A stretch of 64,000 nucleotides of DNA, taken from positions 3,931,501 through 3,995,500 of the forward strand of contig NC_135371.1 in assembly GCF_049243985.1 (NCBI RefSeq). The letters are read 5' to 3'. Below are positions 1 through 11,078 of the stretch, one piece after another. Made by a program: the position numbers and the translations under genes. Below the pieces are notes generated by a model. It saw only the letters and a program-made list of their open reading frames with translations. It had not been told where the DNA came from and searched no databases. The number at the start of each line of letters is the position of its first letter. The stretch's first letter is position 1. Source of the stretch: Paroedura picta (lineage: Eukaryota > Chordata > Lepidosauria > Squamata > Gekkonidae).

Positions 1-257
1 TTACCTACTAAGTCTCTGGTAATATTTTGTTTTGTATAGTTGAGCCCACAAATAGTTACACAACATCCAAATTTATACAGGTCTAATGAAATTCAACAAA
101 AACAATATTAATCTCATATACCATAATCTCTATTAAATGTAAAATATAAACCAATGTGGTTTAATTAATGTCATATACTATAATGTCTATTAAATGTAAA
201 GTATAAATAAATGTGGTTTATACTTTATATTTAATAGACATTATGGCATATGACATC
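1..257. repeat. AT-rich direct and inverted repeat
   Basis: AT-rich sequence in which a segment of about 47 bp starting near 113 is repeated directly near 171. The second copy forms an inverted repeat: the arms at 168-207 and 217-256 are complementary apart from a few mismatches, with a 9-nt loop. The family is not recognised. It lies next to decayed zinc-finger sequence and could be a MITE or a fold-back rearrangement. Confidence 0.6.
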
Positions 258-661
258 ATCTTTGTTCAATGGTTTTCAGATGGCACTGAAGACAACAGCT
301 CTAACAGAAGCTCTCTCCACACTGAGCATTCAAAAGTCTTCTTCCCTGTATGAATTCTCTTATGCTTTTGAAGACTATAGCTATGATGGAATCTATTCCC
401 ACACCTTGAGCATTCAAAAGGCTTCTCCCCTGTATGGGTTTTCAGATGGCAATTAAGACCATTGCTCTGACGGAATCACTTTCCACACTACGAGCATTAA
501 AAAGGCCGCTCCCTTCTGTGGGTTTTCAGGTGACGTTGAATATCGCCGTTGCTACTGAATCTCTTTCCACACTCTCAGCATTCAAGAGGCTTACTGTGGG
601 TTTTCAGATGCTTTTGAAGATATCTACTCTGACAAAATCTCTTTCACACTTTGAGCATGGA
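258..661 (-). pseudogene. Decayed C2H2 zinc-finger array (about 5 fingers)
   Basis: On the minus strand the 84-bp finger periodicity is clear, with FECS, HLKTH and TGEKPF remnants. The frame is broken: a base is missing in the first finger, several TGA/TAA/TAG codons interrupt the next two, and the last finger has lost its second cysteine spacing. The HLKTH-type helix ends match those of the intact array of gene A, which stops at 2097. The simplest reading is that this is the displaced 3' end of gene A's array, separated by about 1.4 kb of inserted repeats at 662-2070. An independent pseudogene is the alternative. Confidence 0.8.
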
Positions 662-792
662 CATTGAACTCCCACAAAATTAATAATTTGGGAAACTGCA
701 ATGTCCAGGCGACCGCCTCCTCCAGCAGGGCATCGGGTGGGGCAGTGGGTGAATGGTACACCACCCAGATGGCCATGCTCTCAACCAAATTA

Positions 793-950
793 GAGCCTCT
801 TGTGGTGCAGAGTGGTAAGGCAGCCATCTGAAAGCTCTGCCCATGAGGCTGGGAGTTCGATCCCAGCAGCTGGCTCAAGGTCGACTCAGCCTTCCATCCT
901 TCCAAGGTCGGTAAAATGAGCCGGGCACCATAATAATAATAACTAATAAT
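793..950 (+). mobile_element. tRNA-derived squamate SINE, 3'-truncated
   Basis: The start (agcctcttgtggtgcagag) and the B-box-like gttcgatcccagc match the head of the SINE seen full length at 30863-31147. The 3' half, with the Bov-B-like tail, is missing. It lies in the block that separates gene A from its decayed fingers. Confidence 0.8.
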
Positions 951-1004
951 AACTCCCCAGCATCTCATACAATATTAGCTGTTAATCTTGCATTTGCTCT
1001 AGAT

Positions 1005-1142
1005 CAGGGGTAGTCAAACTGCGGCCCTCCAGATGTCCATGGACTACAATTCCCAGGAGCCCCCTGCCAGCATTTGTTGGCAGGGGACTCCTGGGAATTG
1101 TAGTCCATGGACATCTGGAGGGCCGCAGTTTGATTACCCCTG
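1005..1142. mobile_element. Palindromic hAT MITE, copy 1
   Basis: Near-perfect palindrome with caggggtagtc termini, folding on itself over its whole length. It is flanked by 8-bp duplications ctctagat (997-1004) and atctagat (1143-1150), one mismatch apart. The 8-bp target duplication and the CAGGGG-type end indicate the hAT superfamily; there is no coding capacity. Confidence 0.85.
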
Positions 1143-1150
1143 ATCTAGAT

Positions 1151-2070
1151 TTTCTTGTCTTAAAAAGTCTTTGTGACAAGAGCGCGCCAAGAGTAAGTTC
1201 TTCATCCACTCCTCCCAGTCAAGGACATGCTGTGCTAAGCTCAGGCAATACACCAGATCAGGCAGAAGAAAAACAAGTAGCCAAAGGATCTTCGCAAAGG
1301 GGGGCGACAAATTCAGAGTTCCCCTTCATCGCTGCTGTCGCGGTTCTCACCTCTCCACCTCCAATTCACCGCCAAAGCTTCCTCCAGTCTCCACAGCAAG
1401 TTGGTCAGTCTGATGGTCTTTATCTTCGTTCCGTGTTGACTCTGTGCTCTGAGTGCTTTGCCTCCACTCGCCCTGACCTGCCACTGCCGGCTTGGAATGA
1501 CACTCACCTCAGGCACAGAGCAAGGTTCTTTCCAGCAGCCCTTTGCAGGGAAACTGTCTTTTACAGCTCTCCACAGACTCTTCTCCAGCCCAAGGGAAGT
1601 CAGTTTAAAATCTTCGTTCTGTCCAGGTTGTCGCAAACCACTCTCTAGACAGAGACCGGCACGAGAAACAGGGGAGTGGGGAGCCCTGCGGCAGTATCTT
1701 GGTAGCGTAATTTGCCTCCAGAATCATCCCAGTATGCTTCCCAGGCTGGTCGATGGCACTACCCAATGGCCGCACCAGAGTCTCCCAGCAACGCTATTAG
1801 TCCGCCGTTGACACAAGATGCAAGCCTGTGGTCTCCACGCCCAGAAAGGCCTACAATGCAGCCGTCTTGAACTCCCCTTCTTCTCCTTCCTTATTTCTCG
1901 GAGTCAATTTAATATGGTCCGCTGGGCGCCAGAGTAATAATAGCTCCTCCATGCTGCAAAAAACGGGGAAATGTATATATATATATTGCCTTCCTCTAAC
2001 TCAAAGAAGCCAGGGACAGGCAGAGCAAAAAACTCCAGCGTCCATCCTTACTGCCATCTCAGTTGCAGAT
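1151..2070. other. Unclassified insert-like segment between gene A and its decayed fingers
   Basis: About 920 bp with no recognisable domain, although several open frames cross it. On the minus strand, near 1925-1940, there is a TGGCGCCCAG string of the type found in retroviral or Ty3/gypsy tRNA primer sites, which could mark an old LTR-element leader. The match is short and no long terminal repeat pair is evident, so the class is left open. A short (AT)n run lies near 1973-1986. Confidence 0.3.
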
Positions 2071-2096
2071 TGAATTTCTGTCCACACTCTGAGCAT

Positions 2097-5000
2097 TCAA
2101 AAGGCTCTTCTACCCATGTGGGTTTTCAGATGTCTTTGAAGACCGCTGTTCTGGTGGAATCTCTTTCCACACTCTAAGCATTCAAAAGGCTTCTCCCCTG
2201 TATGAGTTTTCAGATGGTATTGAAAACCGCTACCATCATGGAATCTCTTTCCACACACTGAGCATTCAAAAGGCTTCTCACCTGTGTGAATTCTCTGATG
2301 TGTTACAAGATTGCTCTTCCAAAGGAATCTCTTTCCACATTCTGAACATTCAAAAGGCTTCTCCCCTGTGTGACTTTTCTGATGGTTTTGCAAACTTATG
2401 CGCTCACGGAATTTTTTCCCACACTCTGAGCATTCAAAAGGCGTTTCCCTTGTGTGGGTTTTCAGATGGCGTTGCATTCTGACACTGTGACTGAATCTCT
2501 TTCCACATTCTGAGCATTCAAAAGGCTTCTCCCCTGTGTGGGTTTTTAGATGGGACTGAAGACTGCTATTCTGACTGAATCTCTTTCCACACTCTGAGCA
2601 TTCAAAAGGCTTCTCCCCTGTGTGGGTTTTCAGATGGCACTGAAGACCGTTGCTCTGACGGAATCTCTTTCCACACTCTAAGCATTCAAAAGGCTTCTCC
2701 CCTGTGTGGGTTTTCAGATGGATTTGAAGGTATGTACTATGACTGAATCTCTTTCCACACTCTGAGCATTCAAAAGGCTTCTCCCCTGTGTGGGCTCTCA
2801 GATGGCGTTGAAGACTGTTGTTCCGACTGAATCTCTTTCCACACTCTGAGCATTCAAAAGGTTTCTCCCCTATGTGGGTTTTCAAATGACATCGAAGACT
2901 GCTGCTCCCATAGAATCTCTTTCCACATTCTGCACATTCAAAAGGCTTCTCCCCTATGTGAATTCTCATATGCTGTTGCAGATATCTTCTCTGATTGAAT
3001 CTCTTTCCGCACGCTGAGCATTCAAAAGGCTTCTCTCCTGTGTGGGTTTTTAGATGGCATTGAAGAGTACTATTCAGACTGAATCTCTTTCCACACTCTG
3101 AGCATTCAAAAGGCTTCTCCCCTGTGTGGGTTTTCAGATGGGATTGAAGACTGCTGTTCTGATGGAATTTCTTTCCACACTCTGAGCATTTAAAAGGCTG
3201 CTCTCCTGTGTGAATCTTCTGATGCCTTTGCAGAAAAGAACTATGACTAAATTTCTTTCCACACTCTGAGCATTCAAAAAGCTTTTCCCTTACATGTCTT
3301 TTCTGATGATTTTTAAGATATTTACTCTGACTGAATATCTTTCCACATTCTGAGCATTCAAAAAGCTTCTCCTGGATGTGGGTTTTCAGATGGCACTGAA
3401 GACCAGAGTTCTGATGAAATTTCTTTCCACAATCTGAACACTGAAAAGGCTTCTCCCCGATGTGGGTTCTCAGATGAGATTGAAGATTACTACTATAAGT
3501 GAATCTCTTTCCACACTCTGAGCATTCAAAAGGCTTCTCCCCTGTGTGGGTTCTCAGATGCAGTTGAAGAACGCAGCTCCAAAGGAATCTCTTTCCACAC
3601 TCTGAGCATTCATAAGGCTTCTCCCCTGTGTGGGATTTCAGATGGTATTGTAGTTTGCAATTCTGATGGAACCTCTTTCCACACACTGAGCATTCAAAGG
3701 GCTTCTCTGCTTTGTGGATTTTCAGATGGTATTGAAGACTGTGGCTCTGACGGTATCTCCTTCCACACTCTGAGCATTCAAAGGGCTTCTCCCCTGTGTG
3801 GTATTTCAGATGGTATTGTAGATTGCAGTTCTGACGGAATCTCTTTCCACACTTTGAGCATCCAAAAGGCTTCTCCGCTGTGTGGGTTCTCAGATGGTAT
3901 TGAAGACTGTTGCTCTGACGGAATGTCTTTCCACACTCTGAACATTCAAATTGTTTCTCCCCTTTGTGTTTTCTTTGGCGTGATCTATTTCTGAAGTATT
4001 TTCCACACTGAATGAATTTACTTGACCTCATGATCCTGTGCTTTGGAAAATACACATTACTCTTTCTTTCCTTTTGCTTCTCAACCATAATTATGCCTTT
4101 CTTTCTCTTAGGTCTGCCTCGCATCCTGATGTTTTCTTTTAAGTCTTCAATGTTAATTCTATTTAGCCTTTGCTGATGGAGTTCCTCACCTTCTCCATTC
4201 CCCTGACTTTCCTCTGCTGGAATAAAGAGATCTGTTAGAAACCTGGGAGGGCTGCTAAATTCCAAAGTCATCTATATGACTGTAGGAGGAAAGGACCGAC
4301 AGACCTTTGGCCTCATACAGCTAGTCTGATCTTAACCCATCCCTCCACCTTTCCTCAGAATACCTCACTCCCTCATGGTGAACAGCTGAGGTCTTGCACA
4401 GAAGGAGTTTCTGAGCCTCCAGATTTCAAATGTTGCTCTGAAGTGAAACAGAAATCGCCCAGGGCTGTCCCTTGCCTGTTCCCTTGACAAAACCTCACTT
4501 TCAGCCAGCTCATTTGGGAAGGAAATATTACCTTGGGATCCTCTCGCGGAACTCTGCAGCTTTTCTTGGAATGCAAGGCCATTGCCTCTCTCTGCCATAA
4601 ACTCTGTTATACATCTGGCTTCTTTTCCAGGGAGAGAGAGAGAGAGAAGAAGAAGAAGAAGACAGAAGAAGTGATCATTTGTTACATGGGGAAGGTAATA
4701 AATTCAAAAGTAAACATTCTTCTGGAAGGAGGGAACTATGGTCCAGGTTAAAGTCCACAATTCCAATCATTAAGGGAGTAACGGATCTGTGAAGCAAAAT
4801 TCCCTAGTTTCCCCAAGGGTTAATGTGTCCATTGCATGGCCTGGTGTGACTTGGAGGTGTTTGGGTTTGGTTCTTCCTGCAGACACAAAATGCACTAATT
4901 GGTGCATCACCAGAAACTGTATCCAGTTGTGTAACCGATTCTGAACTTTATGGTCTTGGGGAAGAGAAAAGCTGTATGTAAGTCACACATAGATCGGACT

Positions 5001-8000
5001 TCCAGAGAGCAAATTTTAACAAAACGTTATGTTGTGTAGAATCCCGTAGCCAGAAAAACTTGAGATGTAAGTCCAAGAAGGTTGGGAGTTTCTCAAATGT
5101 AAAATACTGAAGGCACAATTGCAGACAATTCCCTCGAGAAGCAAAACTGGGAGGAAGCTAAAGAATCCAAGATGGCTCCATAATCTGCTTTCAAAAGAAT
5201 TGAACAATAAAAGGCTCTTTTAGGAAATGGAAGGAGGACCTTATAACCAAGGAGGAATACAAACAAATAACGAATGCTTGTAAGGAGAGTGTTAAGAAAG
5301 CTAAAGCTCAGTATGAGCTTATTCTAGCAAGAAATGATATAAACAACAGCAACAACAAAAGAGTTCTTTAGTTATACTCAAAGAAACAAAAAGGATAGGG
5401 ACACGGTAGAACCACTGCAGGGACCAGAAAGGGACACTGTAACAGGTGATGAAGAGAGGGGCTAAACGGCTCAATTTCTACTTCTCCTCAGTCCTTCTCT
5501 TGCAAGGTGAATCATGCTCAGAATGGCCAAACCATTTCACGTGATGAGGGATGGGAATTGTGCCATAGGATCACTGTAGGGGTCGTCCATAAACACCTGG
5601 TTTCTTTAAATGAAACCAAATTCTCTGAGCCAGCTGCGTTGCATCCAAGGGTACTAAAAGAACCTGCAGATGTAATTTCTGAGCCTCTGTCCATTATTTT
5701 TTGACAATTATTGAAGAACAGGGGAAGTGCCAGAAGATTGGAGGTGGGGAAAAATTGTCCCCATCTTCAAGAAGTGGGAAAAGGAGGATTTGGGTAACTA
5801 CTGACCCGTCAGCTTGACATCTGTAGCTGGCAAAATTTTAGAACAAATAATCAAACAGCCATTGAGCAGCTGGATCAGATGCCTGTAGTTGCTAAGAGTC
5901 AGCATAGCTTTCTCAAGAACAAGTCATGTCAGACTAACCTAATCTCTCTTTTTGATAAAGTTACTACCTTGCTAGATCATGGGAATGCTGTGGATATTGT
6001 TCACCTTGATTTTAGTAAGGCTTTTGAGAAGGTTCCACATAATATGCTTATTGACAAGTTGGTAAAATGCACTATGGATCCTATGACTGTTAGGATGATC
6101 GAGAAATGTCTGACAGATGGTTTGATAATCTCATGGTATGAAGTTGTATGTTTTACTGTTTTTATGGAATTTTATGGGATATGTCGTTTTATTGTTGTAA
6201 GCTGCCTTGAGGTGACTTAGTCAAGAGAGGCGAGATATAAAACAAATTATAAATAAATAATAAACAAATAAAATAAATGGTTCATCATCTCCTTGGAGAG
6301 CAGTGATGAATAGAGTGCCTCAGGACTCTGTCCTGGGCCCTGTGTTGTTCAACATATTCATAAGTGATTTGGATGAGGGAATAGGTGGGGCACATTAAAT
6401 TTGCAGATGATACCAAACTGGGAGGGGTAGAAAACACACCAGAAGACAGAATCAGGATACAGGATGATCTTGACAGGCTGGAAAACTGGGCTAAAATTGA
6501 CTAAATGAATTTTAATACTGAAAACTACGAAGTTTTTCATTTAGGCAGGGAAAATCAAATGCATCACTATAGGATGGGTGAGAATTGTCTTGGCAGTAGT
6601 ACATGTGAAAAGGATCTGGGGGTCTTAGTAGACCATTCGCTGAACATGAGTCAGCAGTGTAATTCGGTGGCTAAAAAGGTAAATGGGATTTTGGGCTGTA
6701 TTAAAAGCAGTATAGTGTCCAGACCACTTCTATTCCGCTCTGGTTAGACCTCACTTGGAGTCCTGTGTTCAGTTTTGGGCACCACAACGGAAGAAAGATG
6801 TAGAGAAACTAGAAAGTGTCCAGAGGAGGGCTACGAAAATGGGGAGGGGTTTGGAGACCAAGTTGCACGAGGAAAGGTTGAGGGAGTTTGGTCTGTTTAG
6901 CCTGGGGAGGAGACAACTCAGAAGTGATATGATAACCATCTTCAAATAGTTGAGGGGCTGTCATAGAAGATGGAGCAGAGTTGTTTTCTGTTACGGACCA
7001 GAACCAATTGGTTGAAAATTAAAAAGAATCCCTTGGAGTCAGTCCTCCTCAGTGCAGCATCGGATCTCGAGGGTCTCCGGCAGGGGCCTTTCCCTTCAAC
7101 ACCTACCTGACCCTTTGAACTGGAGATGCTGGGGATTGAACCTGCGGCCTTCTGCATGCCAGGAACAGGCACTGCCAGGGAGCAGGAGCCCTTCCACGAG
7201 TAATAAGACCATCCTCAAAATGGTGTTTCTCTTAAATATATTGATTCATATCTCACCACAATGTCAGCAATTTGCCCCTTTTGACTCCTAGGAAAGGTCC
7301 TTACCCAGAAAGGCCACGTTCTCGCAGTTCTCCAGCATGACTTCCCTGTGCAGAGCTCTCTGGCCCGGATCCAGCAGGGCCCATTCTGCCTCGGAGAAGG
7401 AGACGGACACCTCCTCAAAGGAGAAGGGAGGCTGAAAGGAAAAGCAGATTTCCCTGCACACCAGGCAGAGATGGCACAAGGGGAGGGAAGGCAGAGGATG
7501 CCTGGCTTGGCATGGGCAAAGGGAACGGCAGAGGCCCCCTGAGAAAGGAGAATCGGCCTGGTCTGTCCCCTGCCTGTCTCTCCTACCTGGACTTGATGGG
7601 ATGCAGCCATTTCCTGAGTTTGGAACAGACGACAGCTCAGCAGAACATCTCCGCTGCCTGGTTGTGAGACAAAGGAGGAAGGAAGGGGGATTTCTTCACT
7701 GTTCCCTGCCTCAAACACCCCCTTTCCCAGGGTTGTGAAACCCTCCCCACTCTGTACACTCAACTCAATTTCTAAGACTTTTTACTAAATTCTGGGAGAC
7801 GCAGAAGAGAAGCACCAGATGCCCTTGAATTTCATGGGTTATAAAGGCTTCCAACTTATTTCTGGGAGACCTGAGTCTGGTCCGGGGGGGAGGGAAAGCA
7901 GGGGCTGAAATGGATGTTGCCTGACATGTCACCATCCCATCCAGTCATGATTGGAGCACATCTGGAGCCTTGAGGGCAATAGGAATGAGTTTTCAGGGTG

Positions 8001-11000
8001 TCTCCTGGCATGGTAACATCACAACCAGAGGCAACATCAAGATGGCACCACATCTGTCCCAAGCCTCCCCTAAACCGGGGGGTGTTGGGCCATAAGAGCA
8101 TCCATCTCCCCACAAAGGCCTATCTGCTCCCCTTATAAGCATGGGCACAGAAGTCAATTTTTTCCAGCAGGATTGGGCACGAGACACCAGAGCTCTGCTG
8201 CCCCAGAAGGCAGAGGCTCCCTTTGTTCCCCAGGCCGAATAACTACATGCAATTTGTCAATCTCTGTTTTGGGCCACCTCTTATGGAAGGAAGATGAGAT
8301 GCGAACATTTTAATTAATTATGGGAAGTTACTTCCATGCATATCTCTAGTCTCCTTTTAAAGTCTTCACAGTTACTGGATGTCAGGTTTCTGCTGATAGC
8401 CCAAACCCTTGCCTTGGTGCAAATTATATCTTATCAGAACTGAGGTACAGCAAATCAGGTTCAGCATATAACCCTGCAGTCAGCTCACCTCCCACGAGAA
8501 CCTGTGAGATTTTCGAAAGGCCAAATAGTCTTGACAGCAAGGCAATCCAAGACCAGCTCTCCCTATTCCTGGAGCCAAGCAGTGATGGGTGGGTGGGGTG
8601 GGGTGGGGTGGGGTGGGGTGGGTGGGGGGGAAGTCCGACAGTGAAAGGAATCAGGTCATAGGGGTTATTAATATAGGCAGAAATTCCTAACATCTACACT
8701 TCAAACCGTTGCTAAAATTCATGGCAGAAGCTACTTCTGACAGTAGACACTGAGTGCCACAAATTAACTCTGTGTTGTGTGATGAAATATTTAATTCTTT
8801 CCCTGACCTGAACTCTGTACCCAACAAACTCACAGAATGCCCCAACTGCATTCAGGCACGAGGAGTCCTTACCACGGGAGGGAGCATCACTGGCACGCTC
8901 CACGTCCTGTGCGCTCTGTCCTTGCTCCTCTGGGACTGTAGCTTCCATCTTCAGCCCCAACATCTGAAAAGGCAGCGAGGGAGAGGGGTAAGAGATGGCA
9001 TGGAAGAGGCCAAGGAATGGCTCCTGCCCCACCCCCAGGCTCCATCAGCAGACCAGGTGAGTTATCTGGAAAGAGAAGAAATTCGCTAGTAGAAGAGGCT
9101 GCAGAAGGAGGCCGGGCTGGAAGAGTCCAGGAGAGGAAGTGCCTCTCCCCTACATAGACAGGGTACAATTAACAAGTTCACACACTATCAGGATATTGGT
9201 GATTTTTGCCATCTCCCTTCCAGGGGAGGCTCGAATTAGAAACGAAGTTTTTTTTTTCTGTCACACATGAGATGCACTCTCTGTGCAGAGTATAACAACA
9301 GCTGAGAGTGGTATGCCTAGATATCACATATCTTGGAAGGGGGTGCTCCAAAAAAAATATTATACCAGTGTTTGTTGGGGCTACACCCAACAGATTTCCC
9401 TTCTCCACCCAGCTATACTCCATAACTGGTTTGAGATAAAAGTGCATTATTCAATAATATTGACCACTGAGGAAGACCCAGTAGGGTCAAAACGCGTTTG
9501 GTCTACTCATGTGCAGTTAGACCTGTATAGTTTTTTTATATGGTTTTAACTTTGTTTGGTGAGCCAGTTTGGTGTAGTGGTTAGGAGTGCGGACTTCTAA
9601 TCTGGCATGCCGGGTTCGATTCTGCACTCCCCCACATGCAACCAGCTGGGTGACTTTGGGCTCCCCACAGCACTGATAAAACTGTTCTGACCGAGCAGGA
9701 ATCTCAGGGCTCTCTCAGCCTCACCCACCTCACAGGGTGTCTGTTGCAGGGAGAGGAAAGGGAAGGAGACTGTAAGCCGCTTTGAGCCTCCTTCGGGTAG
9801 GGAAAAGCAGCATATAAGAACCAACTCTTCTTCTTCTTCTTTAACCTAATATTGGTGCACTTTAATTAAAAATTTACATTTTATATTGTTTTAAAGCTCA
9901 ACTATAATAGCTCAATTTATAGCCTCTTGTGGTGCAGGGTGGTAAGGCAGCTGACATGCTGCCTGAAGCTCTGACCATGAGTTTGATCTTGAGCCAGCAG
10001 CCGGCTCAAGGTTGACTCAGCCTTCCATCCTTCCGAGGTCGGTAAAATGAGCTTGCTGGGGGGTAAATGGTAATGACCGGGGAACGGAATGGCAAACCAC
10101 CCTGTATTGAGTCTGCCAAGAAAACGCTGGAGGGCGTCACCCCAAGGGTCAGACATGACCCAGTGCTTGCACAAGGGATACCTTAGCTCAACTATTGCGT
10201 TCCTGACTTTGTTGGTTTTTGTTCCTTTTTGGGTTTTGCAGAGAAGATAGGAGGCTCAGCCCAGGTGCTGGGCTGTCTTGAGGGGAAGGAGTTACAAAGG
10301 GTGTGCAAAGCAAAGGGCCCCAGCCAGGGGGAGATGTGAGCTATGTATAAGACCCCCAGGACTGAATGGCTGCCAGCTTACTCTAAGCAAAGGGGTCTGA
10401 ACAATACAACAAACACTGCAACATGGTACCCATCGTAGAAGTGAGGAATCAAACAGAATCACATTAAACAAGACAAGTACCCCAGGTTTTGACGGTCTGT
10501 AACGGTGAGATTAATAAAACAGTTCTAAAACAGGCTGTCAATTCTCCCATTTGGATGATTGACACTTGGGAGGCATTTCTGGCAGGGAATCTTTAGGATA
10601 AGGCCAGATACCCTTGACTGATTGAATTACACATAACTGGAGGAAATCCCCTCACCTGCTCTGCCTGCCTCTTCTCCTCCGCCTGGCTCAGGAGGAAACC
10701 TTCAGCCAGGGCCACCGCCTGACAAGTGCTCTCCGGCCGGCATCCTCTCACCCAGCCCTGCATCACCTCGGGCAGGAGGGCCAGGAACTGCTCCAGGATC
10801 ACCAGGTCCAGCATCTGCTTATTGGTGTGTCTCTCCGGCTCCAGCCAGCGGTTGCAAAGCAGATGGAGCCGGCTGCAAACCTTTCGGGGTCCCTCAGCCT
10901 CCTGGTATTGGAACTGCTGGAAGCATCTGCTGAGCACATCTGAGGTTGTACTGTCCTTAGGCAAGGCCTCTGGCACAGCACTTTCCCAGAATTCAATACC

Positions 11001-11078
11001 CATCTCCATTTGGATGGGATGAGGGTCTTTATTTGCTGTCTGGCCAATCCCTGGTCCTCCTGGGTCCTCTTCTTCCAT
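2097..11078 (-). CDS. Gene A: SCAN-KRAB C2H2 zinc-finger protein, 22 fingers
   Basis: Predicted nuclear DNA-binding transcription factor of 943 residues. Coding exons, in transcript order: 11078-10656, 8963-8873, 7657-7587, 7431-7305, 4216-2097. All have GT/AG ends and phases 0, 1, 0, 1, and the sum is an exact codon multiple. SCAN (residues about 50-135) shows [16 protein letters not shown] and [12 protein letters not shown]; it is a dimerisation module. KRAB-A (about 196-238) keeps EAEWALLD and the MLE motif, so TRIM28 recruitment is plausible. After a basic linker and one decayed finger come 22 intact fingers, mostly [10 protein letters not shown] with [10 protein letters not shown] linkers. 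The frame ends at TTTTGA because of one extra base in a finger linker, cutting off the next finger. The SCAN start was chosen as the first ATG after the conserved acceptor at 11108. Divergent partner of gene B. Confidence 0.87.
4514..4618 (-). pseudogene. Decayed optional linker exon in gene A
   Basis: The minus strand aligns with gene B's intact linker exon (19450-19551): shared stretches read roughly [11 protein letters not shown] and ISFP. The expected donor GTAAGC is ATGAGC here, so normal use looks impossible. Skipping it keeps the frame, because the exon is symmetric (phase 1 to 1). About 10 bp of its 3' end overlaps a frame that continues into the intron. Confidence 0.6.
5210..7030 (+). 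mobile_element. CR1-type LINE, degraded, with a nested SINE
   Basis: Fragments of reverse transcriptase are visible: [11 protein letters not shown] near 6010-6045, then a [15 protein letters not shown]-like stretch near 6335-6385, then the CR1 C-terminal block ([14 protein letters not shown]) near 6815-6865. Stops and shifts break the frame throughout. A SINE tail (6137-6278, ending in AAATAAATAA) interrupts it. It sits in the intron between KRAB-A and the finger exon of gene A. Confidence 0.85.
6137..6278 (+). mobile_element. SINE with AATAAATAA tail nested in CR1
   Basis: It has the 3' half typical of a repeat seen many times here: a T-rich block, then tgtaagctgccttgaggtg, then gcgagatataaaa and an A-rich tail. 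It splits CR1 coding sequence, so it is younger than the CR1. Confidence 0.7.
7045..7205 (-). mobile_element. tRNA-related SINE fragment
   Basis: Contains the reverse complement of a tRNA-like B box (gggattgaacctg, next to ctgcatgcc). A related plus-strand copy lies near 49730-49865. It lies just downstream of the CR1 end in the gene A intron. Confidence 0.55.
7730..8580. other. Gene A intron, no recognised feature
   Basis: Intronic sequence between the second and third coding exons of gene A. I see no exon with conserved ends, no RNA gene and no repeat I can name. The short open frames on both strands lack family signatures. Confidence 0.5.
8586..8630 (+). repeat. (GGGGT)n simple repeat
   Basis: Tandem GGGGT/GGGT units on the plus strand, G-rich and able to form G-quadruplexes. 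It lies in a gene A intron about 240 bp from the linker exon at 8963-8873. Confidence 0.85.
9462..9503 (+). ncRNA. Hammerhead-ribozyme-like core
   Basis: CTGAGGA (9467-9473) fits the CUGANGA core. It is followed by a stem II of GACCC (9475-9479) and GGGTC (9484-9488) closed by an AGTA loop, then AAAAC where GAAAC is expected, then a CGCG block. GACCA (9462-9466) pairs perfectly with TGGTC (9499-9503) as stem I. Stem III would be only the ACGCGT palindrome, as in Penelope-like ribozymes thought to act as dimers. The G-to-A change at the catalytic G12 position suggests this copy is inactive. Confidence 0.6.
9559..9841 (+). mobile_element. tRNA-derived SINE (family 2)
   Basis: Starts gagccagtttggtgtagtgg with an A-box-like ggttaggagtgc and a B-box-like gggttcgattc. 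It ends with agccgctttgagcc, a tataagaaccaactc block and a TTC-rich tail. Related copies lie at 16707-16990, 36636-36910, 46990-47215 and 59640-59825. Confidence 0.85.
9921..10185 (+). mobile_element. tRNA-derived SINE (Bov-B-like tail family)
   Basis: The head agcctcttgtggtgcagg is followed by ggctcaaggttgactcagcc and the conserved 3' end with gtcagacatgacc and gcttgcacaagggatacc. That tail resembles Bov-B LINE 3' ends, consistent with mobilisation by Bov-B. The body lies inside the putative Penelope-like repeat. Confidence 0.85.

Larger units (their letters stand above)
9180..10240 (+). mobile_element. Probable Penelope-like element end, split by two SINEs
   Basis: A non-SINE repeat runs through 9180-9558, 9842-9920 and 10186-10240. 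It carries a hammerhead-ribozyme core at 9462-9503, typical of the terminal repeats of Penelope-like retroelements. Two SINEs (9559-9841 and 9921-10185) lie inside it. No reverse transcriptase was found in this part, so the family call rests on the ribozyme. Confidence 0.45.

Noticed and set aside
1130-1811. Overlapping open frames of 172, 117 and 107 codons
   Set aside because: No recognisable domain, no splice signals consistent with neighbours, and they run into a MITE. They are probably chance frames in an unclassified insert.
2097-4216. Regular 84-bp repeats resembling a tandem satellite or CRISPR-like array
   Set aside because: The unit is exactly 28 codons and encodes C2H2 fingers with conserved zinc ligands.
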